Shown here: piece by piece, positions 24,621 to 33,688 of the stretch | How the letters are laid out: each line of letters starts with the position of its first letter | Numbering within the stretch: position 1 is the first letter of the stretch | From: JAJDTT01 sp022827025 | Lineage (GTDB): Bacteria > Acidobacteriota > UBA6911 > RPQK01 > JAJDTT01 | DNA: 64,000 nucleotides | Assembly (NCBI GenBank): GCA_965203535.1 | Contig: OZ241897.1 | Coordinates: 4,402,001-4,466,000, forward strand | Direction of reading: 5' to 3' | Position numbers and translations under genes: made by a program | The notes under the pieces: model-generated | Databases searched by the model: none | What the model saw: the letters and a program-made list of their open reading frames with translations, nothing else | What the model was told of the DNA's origin: nothing

Positions 24621-26093
24621 TCAGCGGTTCACACTCCGTCCCCGGGCCGCATCCGAAATCTCCCGGCGGCCGCCGCGCTTTCCGCGTGTAGCCCCGACCC
24701 TGATCCCGTAGGCCTTGAGTTTCCGGTGCAGGTGAGAGCGCTCCATCCCGATCTCGGCGGCGGTTCTGGAAATGTTGCCGCCGTATTGCCGCAGCTTTCG
24801 GGTCAGGAAATCGGACTCGAACGCCGCGCGGGCTTCCTGCCAGCTCCGGGATTCCGGCCGGATGGCGCCAGCCCCGTCCAGGATGGACCGGGGAAGGTCC
24901 GAGAGCTTCACCCGGCTGCCGGGAACCATGATAATCCAACGCTCCACCATGTTGCGCAGTTCGCGGACGTTTCCCGGCCAGCGATATCGGAGCAGCCGGT
25001 CCCGCACCTCCCGGGGAATGATCTTGGCCGGTTTCCCGTGATGCGGACTGAGCATCTCCATGAAGTAGTCCAGAAGTTGAGGAATGTCCTCCTTGCGCTC
25101 CCGTAGCGGCGGGACTTCGAAGGGGATGACGTTGAGCCGGAAATAGAGGTCCTCCCGGAACAGTCCGGTTTCGATCTGCTTCTCCAGATCCTTGTTGGTC
25201 GCCGCCAGGACGCGCGTATCCACCTCGGTGGGCCGTTGGCTGCCCACCGGATAAAACCGTTGATCCTCCAGTACCCGCAGGACCCGGGCCTGGGTCTTGA
25301 GGCTCATGTCCGCCACTTCGTCCAGAAAGAGAGTACCGCCGTCGGCCAGCTCGAAGCGCCCCTTCCGGTTCTCGGTCGACCCGGTGAACCCTCCCTTGAC
25401 GCTGCCGAACAGCTCGCTCTCGATCAGGTCGTCCGGAATGGCCGCGCAATTGACTTCGACGAAGGGCCCCTCGCGGCGGGCGCTGTTGAGGTGGAGCAAC
25501 CGCGCCACCAGTTCTTTGCCGGTGCCGTTCTCGCCGTAAATGACCACCCTTCCTTCCGTGGGGGCCGCGAAGTCGATCTGTTGCCGGAGCGCCTGCATCG
25601 GCACCGAGGCGCCGATCATGACCGTCTCCTGGCGGACGAGGTCCTTCAGGCTCCGGTTTTCCGTTTCCAGGCGCTTCTGCTTGAGCGCATGGCTCAGCAC
25701 CAGCAGGACCTTGTCCCGGGCCAGCGGTTTCTCGATGAAGTCGTAGGCTCCCAGCTTGGTGGCCTGGACCGCCGTCTCGATGGTGCCGTGGCCGGAGATC
25801 ATGATGACGTACTGGCGGGGGCGCCGGGCCCGCATCCGCTTGAGGGCATCGATCCCGTCCATGCCGGGCAACCAGATGTCGAGGAAGATGGCGTCGTAAG
25901 TGGTCCGGTCCACGAGGCGCAGCCCTTCCTCGGCGCTGGCCGCCGTTTCCACCAGGTAGCCCTCGTCTCTCAGGACTCCGGCCAACGAACGGAGCACGCT
26001 GCGGTGGTCGTCCACGATCAACAGCCGGATTCTGGGATGCCGTCCGGTCCTGAGCGAATCGTGCCCCGGAGTCTTGCCGGCCTTGTGGATCAT
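24621..26093 (-). CDS. Sigma-54-type response regulator (NtrX-like) with altered GAFTGA loop
   Basis: A 490-residue regulator. The receiver domain (about 22-140) has phospho-acceptor Asp72 (IFLDIWLPG). The AAA+ domain (about 165-400) has Walker A GENGTGKE and Walker B TLFLDEV. A Fis-type helix-turn-helix sits near 430-470 (SRTAAEIGMERSHLHRKLKAYG). The loop that contacts sigma-54 reads GGFTGS instead of GAFTGA. In such proteins the loop is needed to remodel sigma-54 holoenzyme, so this one may act weakly or mainly as a DNA-binding regulator, as suggested for some NtrX proteins. ATGA overlap with the kinase gene shows they are one operon. Signal unknown. Confidence 0.9.
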   Translation of the reverse strand: MIHKAGKTPGHDSLRTGRHPRIRLLIVDDHRSVLRSLAGVLRDEGYLVETAASAEEGLRLVDRTTYDAIFLDIWLPGMDGIDALKRMRARRPRQYVIMISGHGTIETAVQATKLGAYDFIEKPLARDKVLLVLSHALKQKRLETENRSLKDLVRQETVMIGASVPMQALRQQIDFAAPTEGRVVIYGENGTGKELVARLLHLNSARREGPFVEVNCAAIPDDLIESELFGSVKGGFTGSTENRKGRFELADGGTLFLDEVADMSLKTQARVLRVLEDQRFYPVGSQRPTEVDTRVLAATNKDLEKQIETGLFREDLYFRLNVIPFEVPPLRERKEDIPQLLDYFMEMLSPHHGKPAKIIPREVRDRLLRYRWPGNVRELRNMVERWIIMVPGSRVKLSDLPRSILDGAGAIRPESRSWQEARAAFESDFLTRKLRQYGGNISRTAAEIGMERSHLHRKLKAYGIRVGATRGKRGGRREISDAARGRSVNR

Positions 26094-28297
26094 GCGGACG
26101 GAAACTCCATGATGAAGCGGGTGCCGCGGGGCTCGTTCCGTTCCGCCCGGATGAACCCGTCGTGCTCCGAGACGATCTGCCTCACGATGGCCAGTCCCAG
26201 GCCCGTGCCCCTCTTCTTGGTGGAGAAGTAGGGGAGGAAGAGATTCTCGTAGTCTTCCGGAGAGATCCCGGTTCCGTTGTCTTCGAATTCCACCACCACC
26301 GAACCCCGCTCCGGATTGTACCGGCTGCGAATTCCGATCCGGCGGCGGCCCTGGACTTCCACCAGGGCGTCGAGGGAGTTGTCGATCAGGTTGACGAAGA
26401 CCCGCTGGATCTGGACCGGGTCCCAGCGCACGGTCCTGATTCGGGGATCGAAGCGGGTGCTCACCCCCACGCTCTTCAACGCCCCGTCGTAACGGGCGAG
26501 GGTCTGTTCGACCAGTTTGGCCGGATCGACCTCCACGGGATGGCAGATGGGAAGCCGGGCGAACCGGGAAAACTCCTCCACCAGGGTCTTGAGCGTGGCC
26601 GCCTCCGCGGTGATCAAAGCCGTCGCCTCCGTCAGGGTCTCGCCAAAGGCGCGGGTCTCGCGAGTTCCGGGGAGGGTTTGCTCGATCCTGTGGAAGCGGT
26701 TCCGGATGCGGTCGGCCGAGAGCTGAATCGGCGTCAGGGGGTTCTTGATCTCGTGAGCCAGTCGCCTGGCGACCTCCTGCCAGGCGGCGAATTTCTCCGC
26801 CCGGATCAGTTCCGTGAGGTCGTCCAGGACCACCAGGTGCTCGACGCCGTTCTTGAACGGCAGGTTGGTGGTGGTGGCGGTGACGGTGAGTGGCGGCTGC
26901 CCCTGGCCCCGCTTGAAGTTGACCCGGCGCCGATCCGTGCTGAACAGGCTCACGCGTTTTTTCATGTCCTGAAAATCGGCGTAGACATCGGGCTCCAGAA
27001 CGCCGGTCAAGGGCCGGTTCAGGATCTGCTCCGGCCCCGCGCCGAACATTTCCATGGCCGCCTGGTTGGCGGTGCGAATCACATCGTTCCGATCGACGCT
27101 CACCACGCCGGTGGCGATGTTCTGGAGAATGGTCTCGATGTACTTCCGGCGTTCGTCCAGACGCTCGTTGGTCTCCCGCAGCTCGGCGTTGGCCTGCTCC
27201 AGCCGCCGCCGGCTATGGTGGATCTCGTCGGCCATCCGGTTGAAGGAGTCCACCAGGATGCCCAACTCGTCCACCGCCTTCTGCTCCACCCGGTGGTCCA
27301 GGTTCCCTTCGGCAAGCTCCCGCGCGCCCTGGGCCAGGGCCTCCAGGGGAACCGTGATTCTTCTGGCCATGTAGGTGCCCAGCCAGACGAAAACGACCAC
27401 CACGACCAGGGTGGTGACGGCCATGATCAGGAAGTAGTTGCTTTCGAACTGTTGCCGGCTGCTCATCAACTGGCGGTGCTTCTCCGCCGCGGTCTGCACT
27501 TCTACAGTGTGGAAAGTGACGCTGTCGGGCAGGGCGAAGCCGGCCACCAGGCCCCCCAGCACCGATCCATCGGAACCTCGCGCCGGAACCGCAGCCAATC
27601 CCCGGTCGACGTACCTGCGCAGGTTCAGGTCGGCCCGAGAGGAGACGGCATAGTACTCGCTGCCGTCCAGGACCTGGTCCAGCGCAGGGTCCCACGAAGC
27701 ATCCTCCCAATCGCCCTGCCGGAAGCGGATCTTCCGGTCCCGATCCACCAGCATCAGGGCGTCGAACCCGAGCTCGGCAATGGGGCCGTGCAAAGCGGAG
27801 TCGAAGGAGAAGCTGGTCCAATCGATCTGACGGCTGAGGGTGCGCGCCGCAACCATGCTCACGGTCTTCTGGCGTTCGTAATATTTCGAGGCGATGATCT
27901 CGGACGCTTCCAGAAGGTCCTCGGAGGGGGAACTGAACCAGAGCTTGAGGTTCTCGTTGATGAGTCCGGTCGCTACGAAAAAATAGATCAGAGCCGGAAA
28001 GAGGGAGATGATGGTCAGGGTCAGCACCAGCTTCCGCTTCAGGCGGGTGCCTTCCCGTCTGGATTGATGCTCGAAAAACAGCTTGATGAGATTCCGGGCG
28101 AAAATGAACAGGAGCGTCAGAGCCACTATGAAATAGATGGCCCAGACTGCGGACCAGAGCGTCAGATTCGAGACGAACCGCGGGTTGCCGACGGAAGTCG
28201 GGTTCAGAAAGAGAACGGCCACCAGGACCAGGAGCGCGGAGAAGGCGAGGAGCGCTCCCGTCCAGTAGATCCTCCGGAGTCGTTCGAGCCGCTTCAT
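26090..28297 (-). CDS. NtrY-like membrane histidine kinase
   Basis: A sensor kinase of 735 residues. Two N-terminal helices (about 15-35 and 50-75), a third near 95-115, an extracytoplasmic sensor region (about 120-300) and another helix near 305-325 are followed by HAMP, PAS, HisKA (RRLAHEIKNPLTPIQ, the phospho-acceptor His) and HATPase (NLIDNSLDAL, EDNGTGIS) domains. The layout is that of NtrY. I start at the ATG at 28297 because the codon four positions earlier is TTG. Partner of the downstream NtrX-like regulator. Confidence 0.9.
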   Translation of the reverse strand: MKRLERLRRIYWTGALLAFSALLVLVAVLFLNPTSVGNPRFVSNLTLWSAVWAIYFIVALTLLFIFARNLIKLFFEHQSRREGTRLKRKLVLTLTIISLFPALIYFFVATGLINENLKLWFSSPSEDLLEASEIIASKYYERQKTVSMVAARTLSRQIDWTSFSFDSALHGPIAELGFDALMLVDRDRKIRFRQGDWEDASWDPALDQVLDGSEYYAVSSRADLNLRRYVDRGLAAVPARGSDGSVLGGLVAGFALPDSVTFHTVEVQTAAEKHRQLMSSRQQFESNYFLIMAVTTLVVVVVFVWLGTYMARRITVPLEALAQGARELAEGNLDHRVEQKAVDELGILVDSFNRMADEIHHSRRRLEQANAELRETNERLDERRKYIETILQNIATGVVSVDRNDVIRTANQAAMEMFGAGPEQILNRPLTGVLEPDVYADFQDMKKRVSLFSTDRRRVNFKRGQGQPPLTVTATTTNLPFKNGVEHLVVLDDLTELIRAEKFAAWQEVARRLAHEIKNPLTPIQLSADRIRNRFHRIEQTLPGTRETRAFGETLTEATALITAEAATLKTLVEEFSRFARLPICHPVEVDPAKLVEQTLARYDGALKSVGVSTRFDPRIRTVRWDPVQIQRVFVNLIDNSLDALVEVQGRRRIGIRSRYNPERGSVVVEFEDNGTGISPEDYENLFLPYFSTKKRGTGLGLAIVRQIVSEHDGFIRAERNEPRGTRFIMEFPSA

Positions 28298-28335
28298 GAT
28301 GCCAGTCAAGGATCGGAAAGCGCCCCGGGGAACGC

Positions 28336-28365
28336 TTGTCAGGTTTCCCGAATCTTCGGTATTGT
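28336..28365 (+). promoter_or_regulatory. Sigma-70-type promoter for the hydantoinase-like gene
   Basis: TTGTCA and TATTGT with 18-bp spacing lie in the divergent region between the NtrY-like kinase and the plus-strand gene. Confidence 0.35.
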
Positions 28366-28472
28366 AGCATCTTCTCAGGCCTCAACCGGCCGGCGGGGAC
28401 GGGGTGAGCGCCGGGCCGCGGGGCCAGATTCAGATTGATCAGATTGAAGGGACAAACTCGGGACAGCGTGTG

Positions 28473-30488
28473 ATGAAGGGTCTCCCTGATCCCGAGTCTC
28501 TGCTGCGGGTCGGGATCGACACCGGCGGCACCTTCACCGATTTCGTGGTCTGCCGCGAGGGCCGGATCGAATCCCTCAAGCTGCCCTCGACGCCGGCGAC
28601 GCCGGAAAAGGCGGTCCTGGAGGGGTTGGCCCGCATTCTCGGGGACACCCCCGCTCTGGTGCAACACGGCTTCACCGTCGGCACCAACGCCTTGCTGGAG
28701 CGCAAGGGGGGCAAGATCCTCCTGGTGACGACCGAGGGTTTCCAGGACGTTCTGGCGATCGGCCGCCAGAACCGGGCGCATCTGTACGATCTGACCGCCG
28801 GCCGGGTCGCGCCGCTGGTTCCCCGCAGCCGTCGCGTCGGAATCCAGGAGCGGACGCTTCACGACGGGACGCGGCTGGAGCCGCTGAAGCGGGAGACTCT
28901 GGATCGGCTCCTGGAAAGGGTGCGGCGCCAGTCGCCCCAGGCCGTCGCGGTCGTCCTGCTGCACAGCTACGTCAATTCGCGTCACGAAGATCTCGTCGGC
29001 AAAGCGCTGCGGGACACGGGAATTCCGGTCAGCCTCTCCAGCCGCATCCTGCCCGAGTTCCGCGAATACGAACGAACGTCGGCGACGGTCATCAACGCCT
29101 ACCTGACGCCGGTGGTCGACCGTTATCTGGACGCCTTGAGCTCGAGCCCGTTGCTGGAGGGGGGCCGTCTCTCGGTCATGCAGTCCAACGGGGGGACGGT
29201 GCCCCTGGCCTCCACTTCCGTCGATCCGGTGAGAACTCTCTTTTCGGGACCGGCCGGAGGAGTCGTGGGAGCCTTCAAGCTGGCCCGGCAGGCCGGCTAC
29301 GACCGGATCATCACTCTGGACATGGGAGGCACGTCCACCGACGTCTGCCTCTGCGACCAGAGGGTTCCCAGCACGGGAGAGGCCGAGGTGGACCGCTTTC
29401 CCCTGCCCGTCCAGACGATTCCCATTCGTTCCGTCGGCGCGGGCGGAGGCTCCATTGCATGGGTCGATTCGGGGGGGCTGCTGCGGGTGGGTCCCAAGAG
29501 CGCAGGGTCCAGTCCGGGTCCCGTCTGCTATGGGAGGGGTCGGAGCATCACCGTGACCGACGCCCACCTCTACTTGGGCAGAATCGACGCCGAACGCTTT
29601 CTGGGCGGAGAGATGAAACTCGATTCAGACCGGTTGCCCAGGTACCTGAAGCAGCTTTCAAGCCGGCTCCAGGAGCATTCCTGGTCGCCCGAGGAACTTT
29701 CCGAGGGAATCATCAAGATCGCGAACACCCAGATGGAAACGGCCTTGCGGGTGATCTCCCTGGAAAAAGGCTACGACACCCGGGACTTCACACTGGTGAG
29801 CTATGGCGGCGCGGGCGGGCTCCATGCCTGCGAGCTGGCTCGATCTCTGATGATTCCGCGGGTCATGATCCCTCCCAGCCCGGGCCTGGTCTCCGCTTGG
29901 GGAATGATGGACTCGCAGGTCGTCCGGGATCTCTCCCGCACCGTCCGTCTCGCCTTCAGCAATGCCAACGTGTCGCGCCGCCTCCGGAAGAAGATGGCGC
30001 CCCTGGTGGATCGTGCGCGCCGCCAGTTGGCCCGGGACGGGTTTGCGGAGGAGCGGGTCCAGGTCCAACGGAGCGTCGACCTCAGGTACCTGGGACAGGG
30101 TTACGAAATCAACGTCCCCTACTCGCGCAACCTGTTGCGAACGTTTCACAAGAAGCACGAGAGGCTCTACGGATACTCCAATCCCGGTCTCACCGTGGAA
30201 GTGGTGACACTGCGGGTTCGGGCCTTCGGCAACCATTCCGAGCTGCCGCTTCCGGAAGCCGCCGCCATCCCGAAGAAGCCGCCCCGGGCCTTTGCCGAAG
30301 AGAAAAGAAAGGTTTTCTTCCGGAGGAGGCGCCGCGTGACCCGCTTCTACGATCGCGACCGGCTACGGCCCGGAACCCGGCTCAAGGCGCCCGCCGTGAT
30401 CAGCGAATACAGCGCCACCACCTTGATTCCTCCCGGATTCAAGGGTCGTGTGGATCGATGGCGGAACCTGATTCTGGAGCCCGGCTAG
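28473..30488 (+). CDS. Hydantoinase/oxoprolinase A-type protein (HyuA-like), single subunit
   Basis: A 671-residue protein of the hydantoinase A/oxoprolinase family with an actin-like ATPase fold. The N-terminal phosphate-binding GIDTGGTFTDF (about 14-24), TVGTNALLERKG, DMGGTSTDV and a SYGGAGGLHACELAR block are visible. Family members open cyclic imides or carboxylate substrates with ATP, usually with a B subunit. No HyuB gene follows, so it may act alone or with a distant partner. The frame opens earlier at 28404, but the first conserved residues lie close to the ATG at 28473, which I prefer. The last 50 bp overlap the convergent rlmB-like gene. Confidence 0.85.
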   Translation: MKGLPDPESLLRVGIDTGGTFTDFVVCREGRIESLKLPSTPATPEKAVLEGLARILGDTPALVQHGFTVGTNALLERKGGKILLVTTEGFQDVLAIGRQNRAHLYDLTAGRVAPLVPRSRRVGIQERTLHDGTRLEPLKRETLDRLLERVRRQSPQAVAVVLLHSYVNSRHEDLVGKALRDTGIPVSLSSRILPEFREYERTSATVINAYLTPVVDRYLDALSSSPLLEGGRLSVMQSNGGTVPLASTSVDPVRTLFSGPAGGVVGAFKLARQAGYDRIITLDMGGTSTDVCLCDQRVPSTGEAEVDRFPLPVQTIPIRSVGAGGGSIAWVDSGGLLRVGPKSAGSSPGPVCYGRGRSITVTDAHLYLGRIDAERFLGGEMKLDSDRLPRYLKQLSSRLQEHSWSPEELSEGIIKIANTQMETALRVISLEKGYDTRDFTLVSYGGAGGLHACELARSLMIPRVMIPPSPGLVSAWGMMDSQVVRDLSRTVRLAFSNANVSRRLRKKMAPLVDRARRQLARDGFAEERVQVQRSVDLRYLGQGYEINVPYSRNLLRTFHKKHERLYGYSNPGLTVEVVTLRVRAFGNHSELPLPEAAAIPKKPPRAFAEEKRKVFFRRRRRVTRFYDRDRLRPGTRLKAPAVISEYSATTLIPPGFKGRVDRWRNLILEPG

Positions 30489-31239
30489 GAGTCTGTGCGG
30501 CAGATTGATTTCTGCCGCGCAGGCTCCTGGTTCTGCCAAAGGAGATGTGGTACAGCAGGACTCCCGCCGCCACCGACAGGTTCAGGGATGCGACCCGTCC
30601 CTGCATGGGCAGGGCCGCGAGGTAGTCGCACTGCCGGCGCACAAGCCGGCGCAGACCCTGGTGTTCACCGCCCACGACCACGACCAGGCGCAGGGTGGCG
30701 TCGATCTGGTCAAGGCCGGTCGATCCCCCCGGGTCCAGACCCACGACCCAGAATCCCGCCTGCTTGAGTTGGTCCAGGGTGCGGGACAAGTTGGAGACAC
30801 GGCAGATCTTCAGATGCAGGGCGGCTCCGGCGCTGGCGGTGACGACGCTGGGAGTGATGGAACAGGAGCGGCGCCGCGGGATCAGGACTCCGTCGATGCC
30901 GACAGCCTCGGCCGTTCTCAGGAGAGCCCCCAGGTTGTTGGGGTCCTGGACGCCGTCAACGGCGAGCAGCAAGCTCGGCCTCTGCCGCAGGATGGAGTCG
31001 AGAGAGACCGGCGAGGCCCCCGAGACGCGGGCCGAGACCTCCTCGTGACGGTGCCGCCGGCCGGCGGCTGACGACCGGGACACGGCCTCGAATTCGACGG
31101 GGATTCCGCGGCGGCGAGCCGCTTCGACGATTTTCTGCAGTCTTGGATTCAGACTCCGTCTCCGGATCAGAATCTTCTCGACCTTGGGATTCTCCGCCGC
31201 CAGCGCCTCCCGGACGGCATGGACCCCATGAACGATCAT
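30439..31239 (-). CDS. RlmB/TrmH-family rRNA methyltransferase
   Basis: A 266-residue SPOUT methyltransferase. An N-terminal L30e-like substrate-binding domain (VHGVHAVREAL) precedes the SPOUT domain with motif 1 NLGALLRTAEAVG, motif 2 VVVVGGEHQGL and motif 3 LPMQGRVASLNLSVAAGVLLY, which form the knotted SAM site. The best match is RlmB, which makes 2'-O-methylguanosine in 23S rRNA. The C-terminal 30 residues after the last motif are extra and lie in the overlap with the hydantoinase-like gene, so they may be a recent extension by stop loss. Confidence 0.87.
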   Translation of the reverse strand: MIVHGVHAVREALAAENPKVEKILIRRRSLNPRLQKIVEAARRRGIPVEFEAVSRSSAAGRRHRHEEVSARVSGASPVSLDSILRQRPSLLLAVDGVQDPNNLGALLRTAEAVGIDGVLIPRRRSCSITPSVVTASAGAALHLKICRVSNLSRTLDQLKQAGFWVVGLDPGGSTGLDQIDATLRLVVVVGGEHQGLRRLVRRQCDYLAALPMQGRVASLNLSVAAGVLLYHISFGRTRSLRGRNQSAAQTPSRAPESGSAIDPHDP

Positions 31240-31404
31240 GAGACCGGATCGGAATTTCGGACCAGCGTCATGGCCGGAGTATACACTCGAAGGCGGCGTG
31301 GGAAGGAACCCGCGGGAGACCGGCCGGCCGGTCTGGCCCGGTGAAACATCGGGACGAAGAGGGATGGTCCCGGAGCGGCCGTAGTTTCAAAATTTTGCGG
31401 CGGA

Positions 31405-31433
31405 TTGACTATCGCGATGACGACGCCTAGAAT
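31405..31433 (+). promoter_or_regulatory. Strong sigma-70 promoter for the outer-membrane protein
   Basis: TTGACT and TAGAAT are separated by 17 bp, with a leader of about 160 bases before the gene at 31602. Confidence 0.6.
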
Positions 31434-31601
31434 GTGCAACTGAGAGAGAAGGGAAATCTGGAGTCACTTCCCTGAGCGTCGACTTGGAGCTGCACGGCGG
31501 GGGATATTGCCGTGGGCAGCTTAACGCGGCCCGTTGGGACGAGCGTGCTGCCGGAACTGTGGACGGGCTCAAGCCTGATCTGTAATCCCCAAAGAAAACT
31601 T

Positions 31602-33386
31602 ATGGCCTGTCCTTCAATAGGTCGCTTTTCAGTTCGCCTGATTCTCGCCTGTGTCCTCATAGCTCTGTCCGGAGTGCCGGCGCAGGCGTCCGCCCGGGGA
31701 CAACTCCTCGGCCTGGTGCAAGACGAATCCGGGCTTCCGGTTTCCGACGTTCTGGTCACTCTGACGGAAGACTCCTCCGACGAGGGCTTGCCCGTTCTCA
31801 CCCGCAGCGACGCGTCGGGCCGGCTGTTCTTCAAGAATATGAGGGCCGGTTCCTACAGAGTCCTGGTCAAGAGCAGCCAGTACGCGGTTCGGAAGGCGGC
31901 TCCGGTGGAGATTCTTCCCGGCCAGACGGCAGTGATGACCCTGGTTTTGCAGGATCTGCTGGATGTCGAAGGGCTGGGAGGCCGAAACGTCAGCTTCAAG
32001 GCGCTGCTTCGCAATGCCGACCCTCGACTGATTTTCCGCCATCTTCCCGAACTGCGTGAAGGAAAGACCAATCCCTGGTTCGAAAGCGCGGTTTTCCAGG
32101 TTTATTCCAGCGCCGGCCATGGCGGCGACTATCTCCGCCTCCCCGACGACTCCGCGGGCGCGACCACGGCGAACTTCGCCATGGTCCAGAGTCTTCCAGG
32201 CGGCCGCGACTACATCTTCGCGGGCCAGTTGAATTCTGGCGAGGACGCGCTCTGGCGGATCAAGGCGTTCATGGACCAGTCCCTGAGCGAGCGGCACTCG
32301 ATCAGGCTGTATCTGGGCCACGGCCGGATCGGCGTCCACCAACCCAGGATGGCCCTGTTGGGGAATCCCGGCTCCCTGGGCCGCGACCTGGATTTCACCA
32401 ATGCCGCCGGCACCACCAACATCCTCAGCCTGGGTTTTGAAGACCGGTTCTCGTGGGGCGACACCCTGGCCCTGACCTGGGGCCTCGAGCTGAACAGGGT
32501 CCGGTCGACCTACAATTATTCGACCCTGAGTCCGAGTGCCGAGTTGACCCTGCGGCCGGTGCCCCGAGCCCGTCTGCGCCTGACCATGGCGTCGAAACGG
32601 CCCACTCTCTACCAGAATTCCGTGACCTTGGAGGACGGCCGGTCCCTGGGCCTCTCGGATGCCGTCAAGATCTCCTGGATCGACAATCGGTTGGAATTCG
32701 GCACCTCGCGCCACTTCCAGGGCAGCATGTCCTACACGCTCTGGGACAGCACCGAGTTGGAGCTGGCCCGCTTCCATGACCAGTTCTTCGGCGGAACCGT
32801 CCCCTTCATGGCCTTTTTCGCGAGTTCTCCCGATCCGGATCTGGTTCGGCTGACAGATGATCAGGCCCGGACCCGGGGCAACCGGTTGACGCTGCGGCAG
32901 GGAATCAGCCGCAATGTTCGGGCCGGTGTTTCCTATATCCGCGGCTCGGCCGTCAGTGTGATTCCTGCCGGGTACGCCCTGGTGCTGGAGACGACGGATG
33001 TCGGCGCACTGTTGGAGAGAAGAGGTTACGGCGCTGTCGCTTCCGAGTTGGGCGTGCTCATCCCGGCGACACGGACCGAGTTGACGGCCGTGGTCAAGTT
33101 CGTGACGGATGGAGACCCCGTGACTCCGTTGGACGCTCTCTCGGATGCCTATGAGACCGGCAACAAGGGTCTGAATCTCTTTATTCGCCAGATCATCCCC
33201 ATTCCCGACAGCGTCTTGAGTTTCCTCGGTCTGGACTTCCTCAACGGACGCCGGATCGAGGCGTTGCTGGATATCCGCAATCTCACCAATGAGGACCTTG
33301 GCGTGATCTCGAACGGTCCGGGTGGAAGCGTCGTCCTGGCCCAGAACCCAAGGTCCGTTCGGGGAGGAGTCACGGTCAGGTTCTGA
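31602..33386 (+). CDS. Outer-membrane beta-barrel with carboxypeptidase-regulatory-like domain
   Basis: A 594-residue exported protein. A signal peptide (residues 1-28, ending AQASA) is followed by a carboxypeptidase-regulatory-like beta-sandwich (about 33-115: GLVQDESGLPVSDVLVTL, SDASGRLFFKNM, GSYRVLV). About 450 residues of alternating-hydrophobicity strands end in GGVTVRF with a C-terminal Phe, typical of barrel insertion. The family resembles the TonB-dependent-like acidobacterial barrels, but I see no plug domain. The frame is open 30 codons upstream without a signal peptide; the ATG at 31602 is chosen for the signal. It probably exports or binds a large ligand; nothing adjacent shows which. 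Confidence 0.78.
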   Translation: MACPSIGRFSVRLILACVLIALSGVPAQASARGQLLGLVQDESGLPVSDVLVTLTEDSSDEGLPVLTRSDASGRLFFKNMRAGSYRVLVKSSQYAVRKAAPVEILPGQTAVMTLVLQDLLDVEGLGGRNVSFKALLRNADPRLIFRHLPELREGKTNPWFESAVFQVYSSAGHGGDYLRLPDDSAGATTANFAMVQSLPGGRDYIFAGQLNSGEDALWRIKAFMDQSLSERHSIRLYLGHGRIGVHQPRMALLGNPGSLGRDLDFTNAAGTTNILSLGFEDRFSWGDTLALTWGLELNRVRSTYNYSTLSPSAELTLRPVPRARLRLTMASKRPTLYQNSVTLEDGRSLGLSDAVKISWIDNRLEFGTSRHFQGSMSYTLWDSTELELARFHDQFFGGTVPFMAFFASSPDPDLVRLTDDQARTRGNRLTLRQGISRNVRAGVSYIRGSAVSVIPAGYALVLETTDVGALLERRGYGAVASELGVLIPATRTELTAVVKFVTDGDPVTPLDALSDAYETGNKGLNLFIRQIIPIPDSVLSFLGLDFLNGRRIEALLDIRNLTNEDLGVISNGPGGSVVLAQNPRSVRGGVTVRF

Positions 33387-33460
33387 TTTCCCACCGCTGT
33401 CCCTGCTGTTCCGAAAGCGGGACTCCCGGCAACGCTCCGATCCGGGTGCCCATGTCGACA

Positions 33461-33495
33461 ATCCAATTTATTGGATCTCATACGAGAGATTGGAT
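33461..33495 (+). promoter_or_regulatory. Candidate upstream activating sequence (dyad) for the sigma-54 promoter
   Basis: ATCCAAT-TT-ATTGGAT (33461-33476) is a perfect 7-bp dyad, and a further half-site ATTGGAT is at 33489-33495. They are about 90-120 bp upstream of the -24 box, the usual place for activator binding. Confidence 0.55.
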
Positions 33496-33582
33496 CGGAA
33501 TCCGTGTCAACGGCGCACCGGCTTCCTCGCAGGGCCGCGAATCCCTCTTTTTCCCACGGCATTTCGTGTGTGGACCGACAGG

Positions 33583-33597
33583 TGGCACCGATCTTGC
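33583..33597 (+). promoter_or_regulatory. Sigma-54 (-24/-12) promoter
   Basis: TGGCAC-N5-TTGC matches the sigma-54 consensus exactly with correct spacing. It is about 90 bases before the kinase gene at 33689 and drives the kinase/activator operon. Confidence 0.75.
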
Positions 33598-33688
33598 GAG
33601 TGGCAGGTGGGGTATTGGAGGGACTATGAAGAGCACAGCAGACGTGCGCGTCATTTCTGACGCCGGCCGTTTCTGAGGGGAGCCGTTC

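Noticed and set aside
26162..29567. Very long frames antisense to the NtrY-like kinase and the hydantoinase-like gene
   Set aside because: Both oppose genes with clear catalytic motifs and have shadow-type composition.
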